The notes under the pieces were generated by a model. The model saw only the letters and a list, made by a program, of their open reading frames with translations, did not search any database and was not told the origin of the DNA. From positions 124,001 to 188,000 of the forward strand of contig CAVRZO010000011.1 of assembly GCA_963725615.1 (NCBI GenBank): 64,000 nt of DNA. Reading direction: 5' to 3'. The number at the start of each line of letters is the position of its first letter. The first letter of the stretch is position 1. Origin of the DNA: JAIQFF01 sp963725615 (GTDB taxonomy: Bacteria; Acidobacteriota; Terriglobia; Terriglobales; Acidobacteriaceae). Positions 7,884 to 16,217 of the stretch are shown in pieces. The position numbers and the translations under genes were made by a program.

Positions 7884-8804
7884 CTACCAACCCCGCGTCT
7901 GCAGCATATGCGCTGCATCCAGGCCGGACACCGCAAGGCCCTTCATCGCGCCGACCAGATCTTCGCTGACTTCAAGTAATACTTTAGGATCATTGAAGTG
8001 CGTCGCCGCGAGGACGATGGCTTTGGCCCGCTTCTCGGCTTCTTCGGGATCGGCAAACGTGGTCGAATCCTGCATGAAGATGCCGGAGCCGACGAACACC
8101 GATTCCGCGCCCAGTTGCATCACCAGCGCCGCGTCTGCTGGGGTCGCGATGCCTCCGGCTGAAAAATTCGGCACCGGAAGCTTCCCTGCCTTGGCCACCA
8201 TGCGAACCAGTTCGTAGGGTGCCTGATGCTCTTTTGCTTTGGCGTAGAGTTCCTCTTCGCCGAGCACGGTGAGAATCCTCATCTCCTGGACGATCTGGCG
8301 CATGTGTTTTACGGCATGGACCACGTCGCCAGTGCCGGCTTCTCCCTTGGTGCGGATCATGGCCGCGCCCTCGGCAATGCGCCGGAGAGCTTCGCCGAGA
8401 TTGCGCGCGCCGCAGACGAACGGCACTTTGAAAGCATGCTTGTCCACGTGATGAGCTTCATCGGCCGGCGTCAGGACTTCGGACTCGTCAATGTAGTCCA
8501 CGCCCAGTTCTTGTAGAATTTGGGCTTCCGCGAAATGCCCGATGCGGCACTTGGCCATCACGGGGATGGACACCGCAGCCATGATCTCGCGAATCTTTTT
8601 CGGAGACGCCATGCGCGCCACGCCGCCCTCGGCGCGAATCTGCGCCGGAACTCGCTCTAGCGCCATGACCGACACCGCGCCCGCTTTCTCGGCGATCACT
8701 GCCTGCTCGGCGTTGGTGACGTCCATGATGACGCCGCCCTTCAGCATCTCCGCCAGGCCGGTTTTCAAACGCAAGCTGGTGGAACTTCCATTGTTCTGCG
8801 ACAT
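7884..8804 (-). CDS. pdxS: Pyridoxal 5'-phosphate synthase lyase subunit PdxS
   Basis: This 306-residue TIM-barrel enzyme makes PLP from ribose 5-phosphate, glyceraldehyde 3-phosphate and ammonia supplied by PdxT. It forms a dodecamer of two hexamer rings in the cytoplasm. D28 in IMDVTN, the Schiff-base lysine K85 in VMAKCRIGH and the second lysine K153 in IRTKGEAGTGD are all present. Length is normal. It is transcribed away from a MocR/PdxR-type regulator; the shared upstream region holds a GC-rich repeat and a palindrome near the regulator promoter, so control of both genes from this region is plausible. Confidence 0.98.
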   Translation of the reverse strand: MSQNNGSSTSLRLKTGLAEMLKGGVIMDVTNAEQAVIAEKAGAVSVMALERVPAQIRAEGGVARMASPKKIREIMAAVSIPVMAKCRIGHFAEAQILQELGVDYIDESEVLTPADEAHHVDKHAFKVPFVCGARNLGEALRRIAEGAAMIRTKGEAGTGDVVHAVKHMRQIVQEMRILTVLGEEELYAKAKEHQAPYELVRMVAKAGKLPVPNFSAGGIATPADAALVMQLGAESVFVGSGIFMQDSTTFADPEEAEKRAKAIVLAATHFNDPKVLLEVSEDLVGAMKGLAVSGLDAAHMLQTRGW

Positions 8805-8840
8805 GAAGCTTCTCCTCTTGTTCTGATCTATCTCGAACCG

Positions 8841-8954
8841 CGTAGGCCCGGACGCCCTCGTCCGGGTGGGCGAGCGCAGCTCGCCGGTTTCCGCTTCGGC
8901 TTCAAAAGCAGCCGGGCCTTGCCCGGCCGGGCGGGTGAGGGCACCCGCCCCTAC
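8841..8954. repeat. GC-rich composite repeat, TACGTAGGGGCGGG family (copy 1)
   Basis: Read on the minus strand this copy runs from ACGTAGGGGCGGGTGCC through paired hairpins to GACGAGGGCGTCCGGGCCTA. It matches the element at 48205-48320 nearly end to end and the one at 19819-19955 at both ends. It fills most of the 326-base pdxS-pdxR gap. Confidence 0.75.
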
Positions 8955-9002
8955 GTGGTTCGGGATGGCCTCACATTACTCAACTCTAGACTAACGTCAG
9001 AT

Positions 9003-9035
9003 TGGACTTGTCATAAGGTCCATTTACGCTATTCT
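9003..9035 (+). promoter_or_regulatory. Promoter and candidate operator of the PdxR-like gene
   Basis: -35 TTGTCA (9008-9013), a 16-base spacer and -10 TATTCT (9030-9035) point toward the regulator. The perfect inverted repeat TGGAC-N10-GTCCA (9003-9007, 9018-9022) brackets the -35 element and is a candidate autoregulatory site. The predicted leader is about 90 bases and includes another repeat-like stretch (AAGGACCAACGACC). Confidence 0.5.
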
Positions 9036-9130
9036 GTACATACCATTTGGGGTTGGTCCTTGATCGGTGGCCAAACCTAAGGCCGAAGGCCGACGACCAA
9101 GGACCAACGACCGGCCACCAAGGACCGCTC

Positions 9131-10618
9131 TTGCCAAAACACGCCACATCACTTCCTTTGAGCCTTCCAGCTCCGCATTCGGGAATTCCCTTGTACCGCT
9201 GGTTCTATGACGAACTTCGGTCCGCAATTCTCGAAGGACGAATCGTGCCCGGCGCACGCCTGCCCGCCACGCGAGATCTGGCCCGCGAGTATAAGTTGTC
9301 GCGCGCGACCGTGGTCACGGCCTTCGAGCAGCTAAAGTCTGAGGGTTACGTTGAGGGACGGGTCGGAGCCGGCACCTATGTCAGCGCGGTGCTGCCTGAA
9401 GACTTTCTGCAGGTGGGGCGCACCAGCGCAGGAAAGGCCGCCGGTCCGCGGCGCGTGGGATGGTCTTCTTACGCCCGCCGTTTGCAGCTGTTCCGCGGCG
9501 GCGGCGAACCGCGCATCACCCGAGCGTTTCGCGCTAACCAGGCTGCCCTCGATGTTTTTCCTACCACACTGTGGGCCCAGGTAGTCGCCCGCCGCTTGCG
9601 TCGAGCTTCGGCGCAGTTGCTGTCCGGCGGCGAGGCGCTGGGATACCGTCCGCTGCGCCAAGCGGTCGCCGCCTATCTCAACGCATCGCGCGGCGTGAAG
9701 TGTTCCGCCGACCAGGTGCTTATCATTTCTGGCGTGCAGGAGGCGCTGGAGCGCGCAGCTCACCTGCTGATCGATCCGGGAGATCCGGTTTGGGTGGAGG
9801 ACCCGGGTTATCCCGGTGCGGACATTGTTTTCCGCGCGGTCGGAGCCAAAGTCTGCCACGTTCCGGTAAATGCGGAGGGCCTGGATCTGGAGTGGGGCCA
9901 GCAACGCTGGGTCCACGCCAAGCTGATCTACGTAACGCCGGCGCACCAGTTTCCGCTGGGCGTGACCATGAGCCTGCGCCGCAGGCTGGCGTTGCTGGAA
10001 TGGGCGCGGCGTTCGCGCACGTTGATTTTCGAGGACGACTACGACAGCGAATATCGCTACCAGGGACGGCCCATCCCTGCCCTGCAAGGATTGGATCGCG
10101 CCGGTGCAGTCATCTACGCCGGCACATTCAACGAGGTCTTATTTCCCGCGCTACGCCTCGCGTATCTGGTTGTGCCGCCCGGCATGGTGGACCGTTTTGC
10201 CGCGGCGCAGTCGGTCAGCATGCGTCACGCTCCTCTGCTGGACCAGGCTGCGCTCTGCGATTTCATCACCGAGGGGCACTTCGCGCGCCACATTCGACGC
10301 ATGCGCGAGCTGTATTCCGAAAGGCTTGCCGTGTTCCTGCAATCGTCGCGCGCCCGGCTGGGAGGGTTGCTGGAAATCCCCGACGTCGAAGCCGGATTGC
10401 AGACCGTGGGCTGGTTGGCGCAGGGAATCCGCGCCGAGCGAGCTGCGGAGGAGGCCGCCAGGCACGAGGTCGAAGTCATTCCTCTAAGCCGCTACTCATC
10501 CCGTTTTCGCTCTGGGCGGCAAGGGCTGCTGCTGGGCTTCGCGGCAGTGGACACACGAGAGTTGCGGCGGGGCGTCGAGCAACTGGCTCGGGCGCTGGAG
10601 GCTTGCCGGTGCGGGTGA
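9131..10618 (+). CDS. MocR/PdxR-family regulator lacking the PLP lysine
   Basis: A 495-residue fusion of a GntR winged helix (about 15-85; PLYRWFYDELRSAILEGRI, LPATRDLAREYKLSRATV) to a fold-type I aminotransferase domain (about 120-495). In PdxR proteins this domain binds PLP and controls PLP synthesis genes; divergence from pdxS supports that role. The cofactor-site landmarks VEDPGYPGA, VTPAHQFPLG and FEDDYDSEYRY are present. The lysine that forms the aldimine, expected in GTFSKTLFPALR, is replaced: the sequence reads GTFNEVLFPALR, with Glu at about residue 335 (codon GAG at 10133). TTG at 9131 is chosen as start because AAGGA precedes it by 6 bases; upstream codons run into repeat sequence. 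Confidence 0.9.
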   Translation: MPKHATSLPLSLPAPHSGIPLYRWFYDELRSAILEGRIVPGARLPATRDLAREYKLSRATVVTAFEQLKSEGYVEGRVGAGTYVSAVLPEDFLQVGRTSAGKAAGPRRVGWSSYARRLQLFRGGGEPRITRAFRANQAALDVFPTTLWAQVVARRLRRASAQLLSGGEALGYRPLRQAVAAYLNASRGVKCSADQVLIISGVQEALERAAHLLIDPGDPVWVEDPGYPGADIVFRAVGAKVCHVPVNAEGLDLEWGQQRWVHAKLIYVTPAHQFPLGVTMSLRRRLALLEWARRSRTLIFEDDYDSEYRYQGRPIPALQGLDRAGAVIYAGTFNEVLFPALRLAYLVVPPGMVDRFAAAQSVSMRHAPLLDQAALCDFITEGHFARHIRRMRELYSERLAVFLQSSRARLGGLLEIPDVEAGLQTVGWLAQGIRAERAAEEAARHEVEVIPLSRYSSRFRSGRQGLLLGFAAVDTRELRRGVEQLARALEACRCG

Positions 10619-10630
10619 GGGACGTTCTTC

Positions 10631-11113
10631 TTACTTCTCCACGAACTTTGCAAATCTGCCGGGATCGATGGCGATGAACACTGCCCGGCCGCGGGCCAGC
10701 ACCTCACCTTTCTGATTGAGAATTTCGCCCATGTTTACGTGTCTCCGTCCGCGCACGCTCACTTCACATGATTCCACCCGCAACGGCTGATTGAGCGGCA
10801 CCGGGCGCAGATACTCCACGGTCATCTGCGAAGTCAGGGCGATTACTTGCCTCAACTTGTTCACTTTGCCCATCGCCTCATCGAGAATGGTGGCGATGAT
10901 GCCGCCGTGGCAATGTCCGGGTGGCCCGGTGTAACGCTGATCCAGCCGAAAGCGGCAGATAAACATCTGGCGTTTCTCGTCGAGGGTAAATTTCAGGTGC
11001 ATGCCGGCCACGTTGTCCGGACCGCAGGCGAAGCACTGGTTCTTGCTGAGGCGCACACCGTGACCGCGGCCATGATGTTTCGTCGGCATAGGCGATTCTA
11101 TACCGTGCACCAA
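10631..11113 (-). CDS. PaaI-like hotdog-fold thioesterase
   Basis: A 160-residue single hotdog domain of the 4HBT/PaaI group, which hydrolyses acyl-CoA or aryl-CoA thioesters. The segment GPPGHCHGGIIATILDEAMG (about 64-83) is the active-site helix, with the HGG-N-D-E pattern of the family, and TVEYLRPVPLNQPL is the usual following strand. An N-terminal CFACG precedes the fold. GTG at 11113 has GAGG 8 bases upstream and is preferred; ATG at 11089 is the alternative. It converges with the PdxR-like gene, 12 bases apart. The substrate is unknown. Confidence 0.88.
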   Translation of the reverse strand: MVHGIESPMPTKHHGRGHGVRLSKNQCFACGPDNVAGMHLKFTLDEKRQMFICRFRLDQRYTGPPGHCHGGIIATILDEAMGKVNKLRQVIALTSQMTVEYLRPVPLNQPLRVESCEVSVRGRRHVNMGEILNQKGEVLARGRAVFIAIDPGRFAKFVEK

Positions 11114-11577
11114 CTTATCCTCATCTCTGGCACCACAACGCTGTCATCCTGAGTGCAGTCTTTCGTCCTGCGAAGCGGGACGAAAGCAAGCGAAGGACCT
11201 GTGTATTCCGCGCCACCCTCCACATGACCTCTGCTCAACCCCACATTGGAAGAGCATTCGCAGATTGGGTGGGAGCTTGGGTGCCGCGATCGCCCGGAAT
11301 GCATGGATAGTTCGTCGGGAGCCCTTCGCGCAGCGAAGGACTCCGCTTCCTCAGGATGACAGCCGGGTGAAAGTTCACACGGCTTTGCGCGGAGCGTCCC
11401 GCTCGTGCCCCAGCACTCGCGCCCTTGCTCTTCATGGTTATCTTCTTTCGATCTAACTCTTGCGCCCCTCACGTACAGCTGTGATAGACTTCCGGGCGTT
11501 CCACGAATTTGTTTTTTATTTACCGGTTTTTGTCGGTGCAGGTGTCCGAATTCCACGACCCTCAGGAGGTCTGGTAG
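11114..11577. other. Upstream region of the cytochrome oxidase operon
   Basis: This 464-base gap holds a family A repeat (11141-11363) and about 210 bases of leader. AGGAGGT at 11564-11570 is a strong ribosome site for coxB. No clear -35/-10 pair was found; TTGCGC followed by TGTGATAGA before 11490 is only a weak candidate. Confidence 0.5.
11141..11363. repeat. Composite inverted repeat element, GTCATCCTGAG family A (copy 1)
   Basis: The left arm CTGTCATCCTGAGTGCAGTC leads through the hairpin CTTTCGTCC...GGACGAAAG to GCGAAGGACCTGTG. The right arm is inverse (TTCGTCGGGAGCCCTTCGCG to CTCAGGATGACAG). The interior (GTATTCCGCGCCACC, TGACCTCTGCTCAA) is shared with copy 3 at 22405. Confidence 0.85.
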
Positions 11578-12384
11578 ATGGGCCTCGCTCTGCTCGCGAT
11601 TATCTGGCTGATCACCTTCTTCAGCACTTACTTCTTCGTGGCCAAAACCTGGTGGTTACCCCACGGCGCCTCCACTTCCGCGGCTTTCATTGACAATCAA
11701 TTCGCGCTGACCTACGTGCTGATGGGAGTCGTATTCGTGGCCGCCCAGGGCGCGCTGGGACTCTTCGTATGGCAGTACCGCGACCGTCCCGATGCCAAGA
11801 AGGTCGAGTACTCCCACGGCAATACCAAGCTTGAAGTTTTATGGACCGTACTGACCGCCGTTCTCTTCGTCGGACTGAATCTCATGGGCAGCAACGTTTG
11901 GGCGCATGAGCGTTTTGCGCCGGCTGAAGCGGGAGCGGTTCCGGTGGAGGTGACGGGCATGCAGTTCGCCTGGTACTTCCGCTATCCCGGCGCGGACGGC
12001 AAATTCGGCGCCACCAGTCCCAAGTTGATGGACCCTTCCGCCGGCAACGAAGCTGCGGTCGGACTCGATACTTCGGATCCGGCATCGAAAGACGACGTGG
12101 TCACCGGCACCATGTACCTGCCGGTCAATCGCCAGGTGGATCTGAGGTTGCGCGCCGTAGACGTCATTCACAGCTTCTTTGTTCCCAACATGCGCTTCAA
12201 GCAGGACGCGGTTCCCGGTCTCGAAATCCACATGCACTTCACCCCGACTGAAGTCGGGGATTATGAAATTGCCTGCGCCGAGCTTTGTGGTCTCGGCCAC
12301 TACAAAATGCACGGTATTCTGAAGGTTGTCAGCCAGGAAGATTTCGACAAGTGGCTGGCCGCGCGGGAGGCGGATAAACAATAA
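11578..12384 (+). CDS. coxB: Cytochrome c oxidase subunit II
   Basis: The 268-residue subunit accepts electrons from cytochrome c at its binuclear CuA centre on the outer face of the membrane. Membrane segments are near 3-22, 43-65 and 85-105. The CuA ligands are complete: H198 in DVIHSFF, C233, E235 and C237 in CAELCGLGHYKMHG, H241 and M244. There is no fused cytochrome c domain at the C-terminus, so it is not a caa3-type subunit. A very strong AGGAGGT precedes the ATG by 7 bases. The stop codon overlaps the start of subunit I by one base, so the two are translationally coupled. Confidence 0.97.
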   Translation: MGLALLAIIWLITFFSTYFFVAKTWWLPHGASTSAAFIDNQFALTYVLMGVVFVAAQGALGLFVWQYRDRPDAKKVEYSHGNTKLEVLWTVLTAVLFVGLNLMGSNVWAHERFAPAEAGAVPVEVTGMQFAWYFRYPGADGKFGATSPKLMDPSAGNEAAVGLDTSDPASKDDVVTGTMYLPVNRQVDLRLRAVDVIHSFFVPNMRFKQDAVPGLEIHMHFTPTEVGDYEIACAELCGLGHYKMHGILKVVSQEDFDKWLAAREADKQ

Positions 12385-14141
12385 TGGTTGCCCAGGACGC
12401 TCACGACGACTCTCACGGACACACAGTTCACGCCCACGCGGCCCCAACCAGCTTCATTCGCAAATATATCTTTAGCCTGGACCACAAGGTCATCGGGCTT
12501 CAATACTACTTTCTGGCGCTCACGGCCGTGTTTGTCGGCATGTTTCTGTCGCTGCTGATGCGCATCCACATGATCTGGCCGACGGCAAACCTGCCCCTGC
12601 TGGGCGAACTCAAGCCGGAAACCTATCTCAGCCTGCTGACCATGCACGGCACCATCATGGTCTTCTTCGTACTGACCACGGCACCTCAGGGCGGATTCGG
12701 CAATTACTTTCTGCCCATCCAGATCGGCGCGCCGGACATGGCGTTTCCCGTCCTGAACATGCTTTCGTTCTGGACTACGTTCATCGCGTTCGTGGTCATC
12801 CTCGCCGCCTTCTTCGTGACCGGAGGCGCTCCCCTGCATGGCTGGACAGGCTACGCTCCACTCAGCGCGCTGCCCAGCGCCGGACCCGGCGAACAACTGG
12901 GCGCTGACTTGTGGATCGCCAGCATCGCGATTTTCTGTGTCGCGTCGCTGATGGGTGCGTTGAACTTCATCACGACGGTGCTGGACCTGCGCGCCAAAGG
13001 CATGACCATGATGCGCATGCCGCTCACGGTGTGGGCATGGTTCATCACCGCCATCCTGGGGTTGTTGGCTTTCGGCGTGCTGCTTTCGGCCGGCATACTC
13101 TTGCTGCTGGATCGCAATCTGGGCACCAGCTTCTACGTTCCGCTCGTGGTGGTGAACGGCCAGATTATGGGACACAAGGGCGGCTCGCCGCTGCTCTGGC
13201 AACACTTGTTCTGGTTCTTCGGACATCCTGAGGTGTACATCGCCATTCTGCCGGGCATGGGCGTGGCTTCGCAGCTGCTGTCCACGTTCTCGCGCAAACC
13301 GATCTTCGGATACAAGGCGATGGTCTACGCCATCATGGGCATTGGCTTCCTCGGCTTCATGGTCTGGGGCCATCACATGTTCATGAGTGGAATGAGTCCG
13401 TACTCGGCCTTTGCATTTTCCATCATGACCATGGCCATCGGCGTCCCCTCGGCGATCAAGACTTTTAACTGGTTGGGGACGATTCGCGGCGGGCGAGTCC
13501 GCTTCCAGACTCCCATGCTCTACGCCATCGGATTCGTTTCTCTCTTCGTCTCTGGCGGACTAAGCGGCCCGTTCCTGGCGCAACCGGTCCTCGATATTCC
13601 GCTGCATGACACCGCATTCGTGGTCGGACACTTCCACCTGATCATGGGTGTGGCCGCAATCTTCGGCATGTTCGCCGGAACTTATTACTGGTTCCCCAAG
13701 ATGTTCGGCCGCATGATGAATGAGAAGTGGGGCCGGGTGCACTTCTTCATTACGCTGGCAGGAACTTACGCCATCTTCATGCCCATGCACTATCTGGGCA
13801 TGGCGGGACAGCCGCGCCGCTACTCGCAATTCACCGAACTGGCCTACCTGCAGCATTTGATTCCGTTGAATACGTTCATGACTTATGCGGCGTTCGTGAC
13901 CATTGGCGCCCAGTTCATTTTTGTGATCAATCTCTTCTGGAGCATGTTCAAGGGACCGAAGGCTAGCGACAATCCGTGGGAAGCGACCACACTGGAATGG
14001 ACTACGGCTACGCCGCCCCCGCATGACAACTTTGGCGGGAAGACTCCAGTGGTTTACCACGGACCTTATGAGTACAGTGTTCCGGGAGCGCCGAAGGATT
14101 TTGTAATGCAGACCGACCCGGCAACGGTAACGTCACACTAG
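12384..14141 (+). CDS. coxA: Cytochrome c oxidase subunit I
   Basis: The catalytic 585-residue heme-copper oxidase subunit reduces O2 to water and pumps protons. About twelve membrane helices are visible. Heme and copper ligands are present: H88 in TMHGTIMVFF (low-spin heme), H281 and the crosslinked Y285 in GHPEVYIAILPG, H330-H331 in GHHMFMSG (CuB), and H408, H416 and H418 in LHDTAFVVGHFH. The HPEVY sequence marks an A-type (aa3-like) enzyme. The N-terminus is His-rich (HDDSHGHTVHAHA), which is not part of the family core. It overlaps coxB by one base. Confidence 0.98.
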   Translation: MVAQDAHDDSHGHTVHAHAAPTSFIRKYIFSLDHKVIGLQYYFLALTAVFVGMFLSLLMRIHMIWPTANLPLLGELKPETYLSLLTMHGTIMVFFVLTTAPQGGFGNYFLPIQIGAPDMAFPVLNMLSFWTTFIAFVVILAAFFVTGGAPLHGWTGYAPLSALPSAGPGEQLGADLWIASIAIFCVASLMGALNFITTVLDLRAKGMTMMRMPLTVWAWFITAILGLLAFGVLLSAGILLLLDRNLGTSFYVPLVVVNGQIMGHKGGSPLLWQHLFWFFGHPEVYIAILPGMGVASQLLSTFSRKPIFGYKAMVYAIMGIGFLGFMVWGHHMFMSGMSPYSAFAFSIMTMAIGVPSAIKTFNWLGTIRGGRVRFQTPMLYAIGFVSLFVSGGLSGPFLAQPVLDIPLHDTAFVVGHFHLIMGVAAIFGMFAGTYYWFPKMFGRMMNEKWGRVHFFITLAGTYAIFMPMHYLGMAGQPRRYSQFTELAYLQHLIPLNTFMTYAAFVTIGAQFIFVINLFWSMFKGPKASDNPWEATTLEWTTATPPPHDNFGGKTPVVYHGPYEYSVPGAPKDFVMQTDPATVTSH

Positions 14142-14182
14142 AAAACCCGCAGGGGAGTCGCCTGCGGCCACACATTCCTGAT

Positions 14183-14944
14183 ATGGCAACGTTCAGTTCA
14201 ACAGTCACGATCACGGATCCGGTCGTCAAGGATCCCAAGACCGGCCGCGGTAGCGGTGGAACGCGTCCTCCTTTGCCGGGCGGCGGCGGTGGCGATCGTG
14301 GTGGCGATGGCTCATCCGATCATGGAGAACGCCTGCGCCGTACCCGGCTGGGGCTGGTTGTGGGGTTGGTGTCCAGCACCATGCTGTTCGTGTCGTTCAC
14401 CAGCGTCTACATCATGCGCCGCGGCCTGCCCACGCTGGATGATCGCACCGGCAGCTACGTCCATGACTGGCTGCAGGTCAGCCTGCCGACAACGCTGCTC
14501 TTAGTAAACACTTTCCTGCTGCTGCTCAGTAGCATCACGATCGAGCTGGCGCGCCGGCAGATCACCCGTCAGGCGGCGCTGGCTCCGGTTCGATCCATTC
14601 CAGGGGTTTCTATCGGCAAAGAACGAAACTTCCCCTGGCTCGGCATGACAGTACTTCTCGGTCTGGCCTTTCTGACTGGACAATGGATGGCCTGGCGCGA
14701 GCTGGGAAATCGCGGATTCTACTTGGCCACTAGCCCCAGCAGCTCCATGATTTATGTGCTCACCGGGGCCCATGCGCTTCACCTGGCGGGAGGTCTGCTG
14801 GTGTTGCTTTACGCGGGCGCCACGGCCCTGCGGCACAAGCCGGTGGAAGACCGGCGCATCGTCGTGGACGTGACCGCATGGTACTGGCACTTCATGGCTT
14901 TGGTTTGGCTTTACATTTTTGGGCTGTTGGAATTTGTGCGTTAG
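14183..14944 (+). CDS. Cytochrome c oxidase subunit III-like protein (first copy)
   Basis: A 253-residue membrane protein of the heme-copper oxidase subunit III family. After a hydrophilic, glycine-rich N-terminus (PGGGGGDRGGDG, about 33-44) there are five membrane segments from residue 56 on, ending in the family motif DVTAWYWHFMALVWLYIFGLLEFV. The middle FLTGQWMAWRELGNRGFY is typical of quinol- and cytochrome-oxidase subunit III. A second subunit III-like gene follows 78 bases later; the two differ strongly in sequence, so they are not a recent duplication. It lies 41 bases after coxA. Confidence 0.88.
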   Translation: MATFSSTVTITDPVVKDPKTGRGSGGTRPPLPGGGGGDRGGDGSSDHGERLRRTRLGLVVGLVSSTMLFVSFTSVYIMRRGLPTLDDRTGSYVHDWLQVSLPTTLLLVNTFLLLLSSITIELARRQITRQAALAPVRSIPGVSIGKERNFPWLGMTVLLGLAFLTGQWMAWRELGNRGFYLATSPSSSMIYVLTGAHALHLAGGLLVLLYAGATALRHKPVEDRRIVVDVTAWYWHFMALVWLYIFGLLEFVR

Positions 14945-15022
14945 CTTCCTGAAGCAGATTTGCAGCCTGTATTGAGCAGCACCCTAGCTGGTTTGACATA
15001 GCTAAATTCGGGAGATCAAGAA

Positions 15023-15817
15023 ATGTCTGATGTGGCGCTCCAGCAGGTCCCAGGGGTTTACGAGCCTTCCCTGTTTGGCACCTATTCGAAGAAAATCGGG
15101 ATGTGGCTGTTCCTGCTTTCCGACTCGCTGACGTTCGGAGCCCTGTTGTACGCCTACACCTACGGCCGCATCTCCACGCCCAACTGGCCGACACCATTCC
15201 ATTCCGAAAGCATCCGGAACGCGACGTTCATGACTGCGTTCCTGCTCACCAGTTCGCTGACCATGGTGTTCGCGGTGCGGTCCGCGGTCATGGGAAACCA
15301 GAAAGCACAGCGTCTGTGGCTTTTTGCCACCATGGCCTGCGGCCTGGGATTTGTTGTGCTCCACGGCCGCGAGTGGACCAATCTCATCGCCGAAGGCCTG
15401 ACCTTGCCGGTCTTCCCCGTTCCTCCCGGCGAAGCCGGTAATGCGGAGTTTGTGAACGTCACCAAGACCGCGCCGCAATTTGCCGCAACTTTCTTCGGAC
15501 TGACCGGTATGCACATGCTGCACGTCACGCTGGGTGTGGTTTACTTGGGCGTAGTCGCTCTGCGGCGATGGTTTATTCCGGTTCTGCTGGGGCTGTGGCT
15601 GGTGGCATGGCTGGGCACGCCCGCCTACAGTCCGTTCCACTATGGCGCTCACGTGCTGCTGGTGGCGGCGGTGGTAATCTCGATCGTTCTCTGGCTGAAG
15701 CCCAAGGTATACGACGCCTCGGACGTCGAAGTCGCCGGCCTCTACTGGCACTTCGTGGACCTGGTCTGGATGTTCATTTTCCCGCTGGTGTACCTGATGT
15801 CGACGAGGATTGTTTAG
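15023..15817 (+). CDS. Cytochrome c oxidase subunit III-like protein (second copy)
   Basis: A 264-residue subunit III-like protein with about seven membrane segments. Markers are KKIGMWLFLLSDSLTFGALLYAY near the start, TGMHMLHVTLGVVYLG in the second half and the end motif EVAGLYWHFVDLVWMFIFPLVYL, close to that of the first copy. It keeps the full seven-helix layout, so it may be the true subunit III, while the shorter five-helix neighbour may be accessory. GGGAGATC precedes the ATG. The following gene is subunit IV. Confidence 0.9.
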   Translation: MSDVALQQVPGVYEPSLFGTYSKKIGMWLFLLSDSLTFGALLYAYTYGRISTPNWPTPFHSESIRNATFMTAFLLTSSLTMVFAVRSAVMGNQKAQRLWLFATMACGLGFVVLHGREWTNLIAEGLTLPVFPVPPGEAGNAEFVNVTKTAPQFAATFFGLTGMHMLHVTLGVVYLGVVALRRWFIPVLLGLWLVAWLGTPAYSPFHYGAHVLLVAAVVISIVLWLKPKVYDASDVEVAGLYWHFVDLVWMFIFPLVYLMSTRIV

Positions 15818-15860
15818 GAAAGACTCTTAGCCCAAAAACCTTTGAGGAGCTCTACTCCCG

Positions 15861-16217
15861 ATGATGGACGAAACCCAATTAGTGTTGGAGCAGCGCGCCG
15901 CCGACGAGCAACGGCACCATTCCAAGGGGCAATTTCTGTGGGTTTGGGCCGCTTTGCTGGTGATGACCGGCATCGAGGTCTACCTGGCCTATCAGAACAT
16001 GGAACTGATCCGGATGCTGTCGATCCTGATGGGCCTGTCGCTCATCAAGGCCGGGCTCATCATCGGCTACTTCATGCACCTGAAGTTTGAGATTTCAGCC
16101 ATGAAGTGGGTTACCATGAGTTCGCTGGTATTTTGCCTGGCCATGATGCTGGTCTTTTTGCCGGACGCCTATCGCATCCTGCACCTGGGAGTAGGGACAA
16201 CGACGGTACCGAAATGA
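15861..16217 (+). CDS. Cytochrome c oxidase subunit IV (CoxD/CyoD-like)
   Basis: A 118-residue protein with three membrane helices (about 26-46, 52-75 and 84-105), the layout of prokaryotic cytochrome oxidase subunit IV, a small stabilising subunit. MGLSLIKAGLIIGYFMHLKFE is characteristic of the second helix. The N-terminal 25 residues are charged and lie in the cytoplasm. ATGATG offers two starts, 15861 and 15864. The stop overlaps the next gene by four bases (ATGA). Confidence 0.88.
   Translation: MMDETQLVLEQRAADEQRHHSKGQFLWVWAALLVMTGIEVYLAYQNMELIRMLSILMGLSLIKAGLIIGYFMHLKFEISAMKWVTMSSLVFCLAMMLVFLPDAYRILHLGVGTTTVPK

Noticed and set aside
7036..8217. Plus-strand open frame of 393 codons across pdxT and pdxS
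   Set aside because: It is opposite two well-supported enzymes, is low in complexity and starts inside pdxT.
9571..10677. Plus-strand open frame of 368 codons in another frame of the PdxR-like gene
   Set aside because: The frame is arginine- and glycine-rich shadow; the other frame has complete regulator motifs.
12300..13376. Minus-strand open frame of 358 codons opposite coxA
   Set aside because: It is antisense to conserved oxidase sequence, is very rich in His, Gln and Arg, and matches no family I know.
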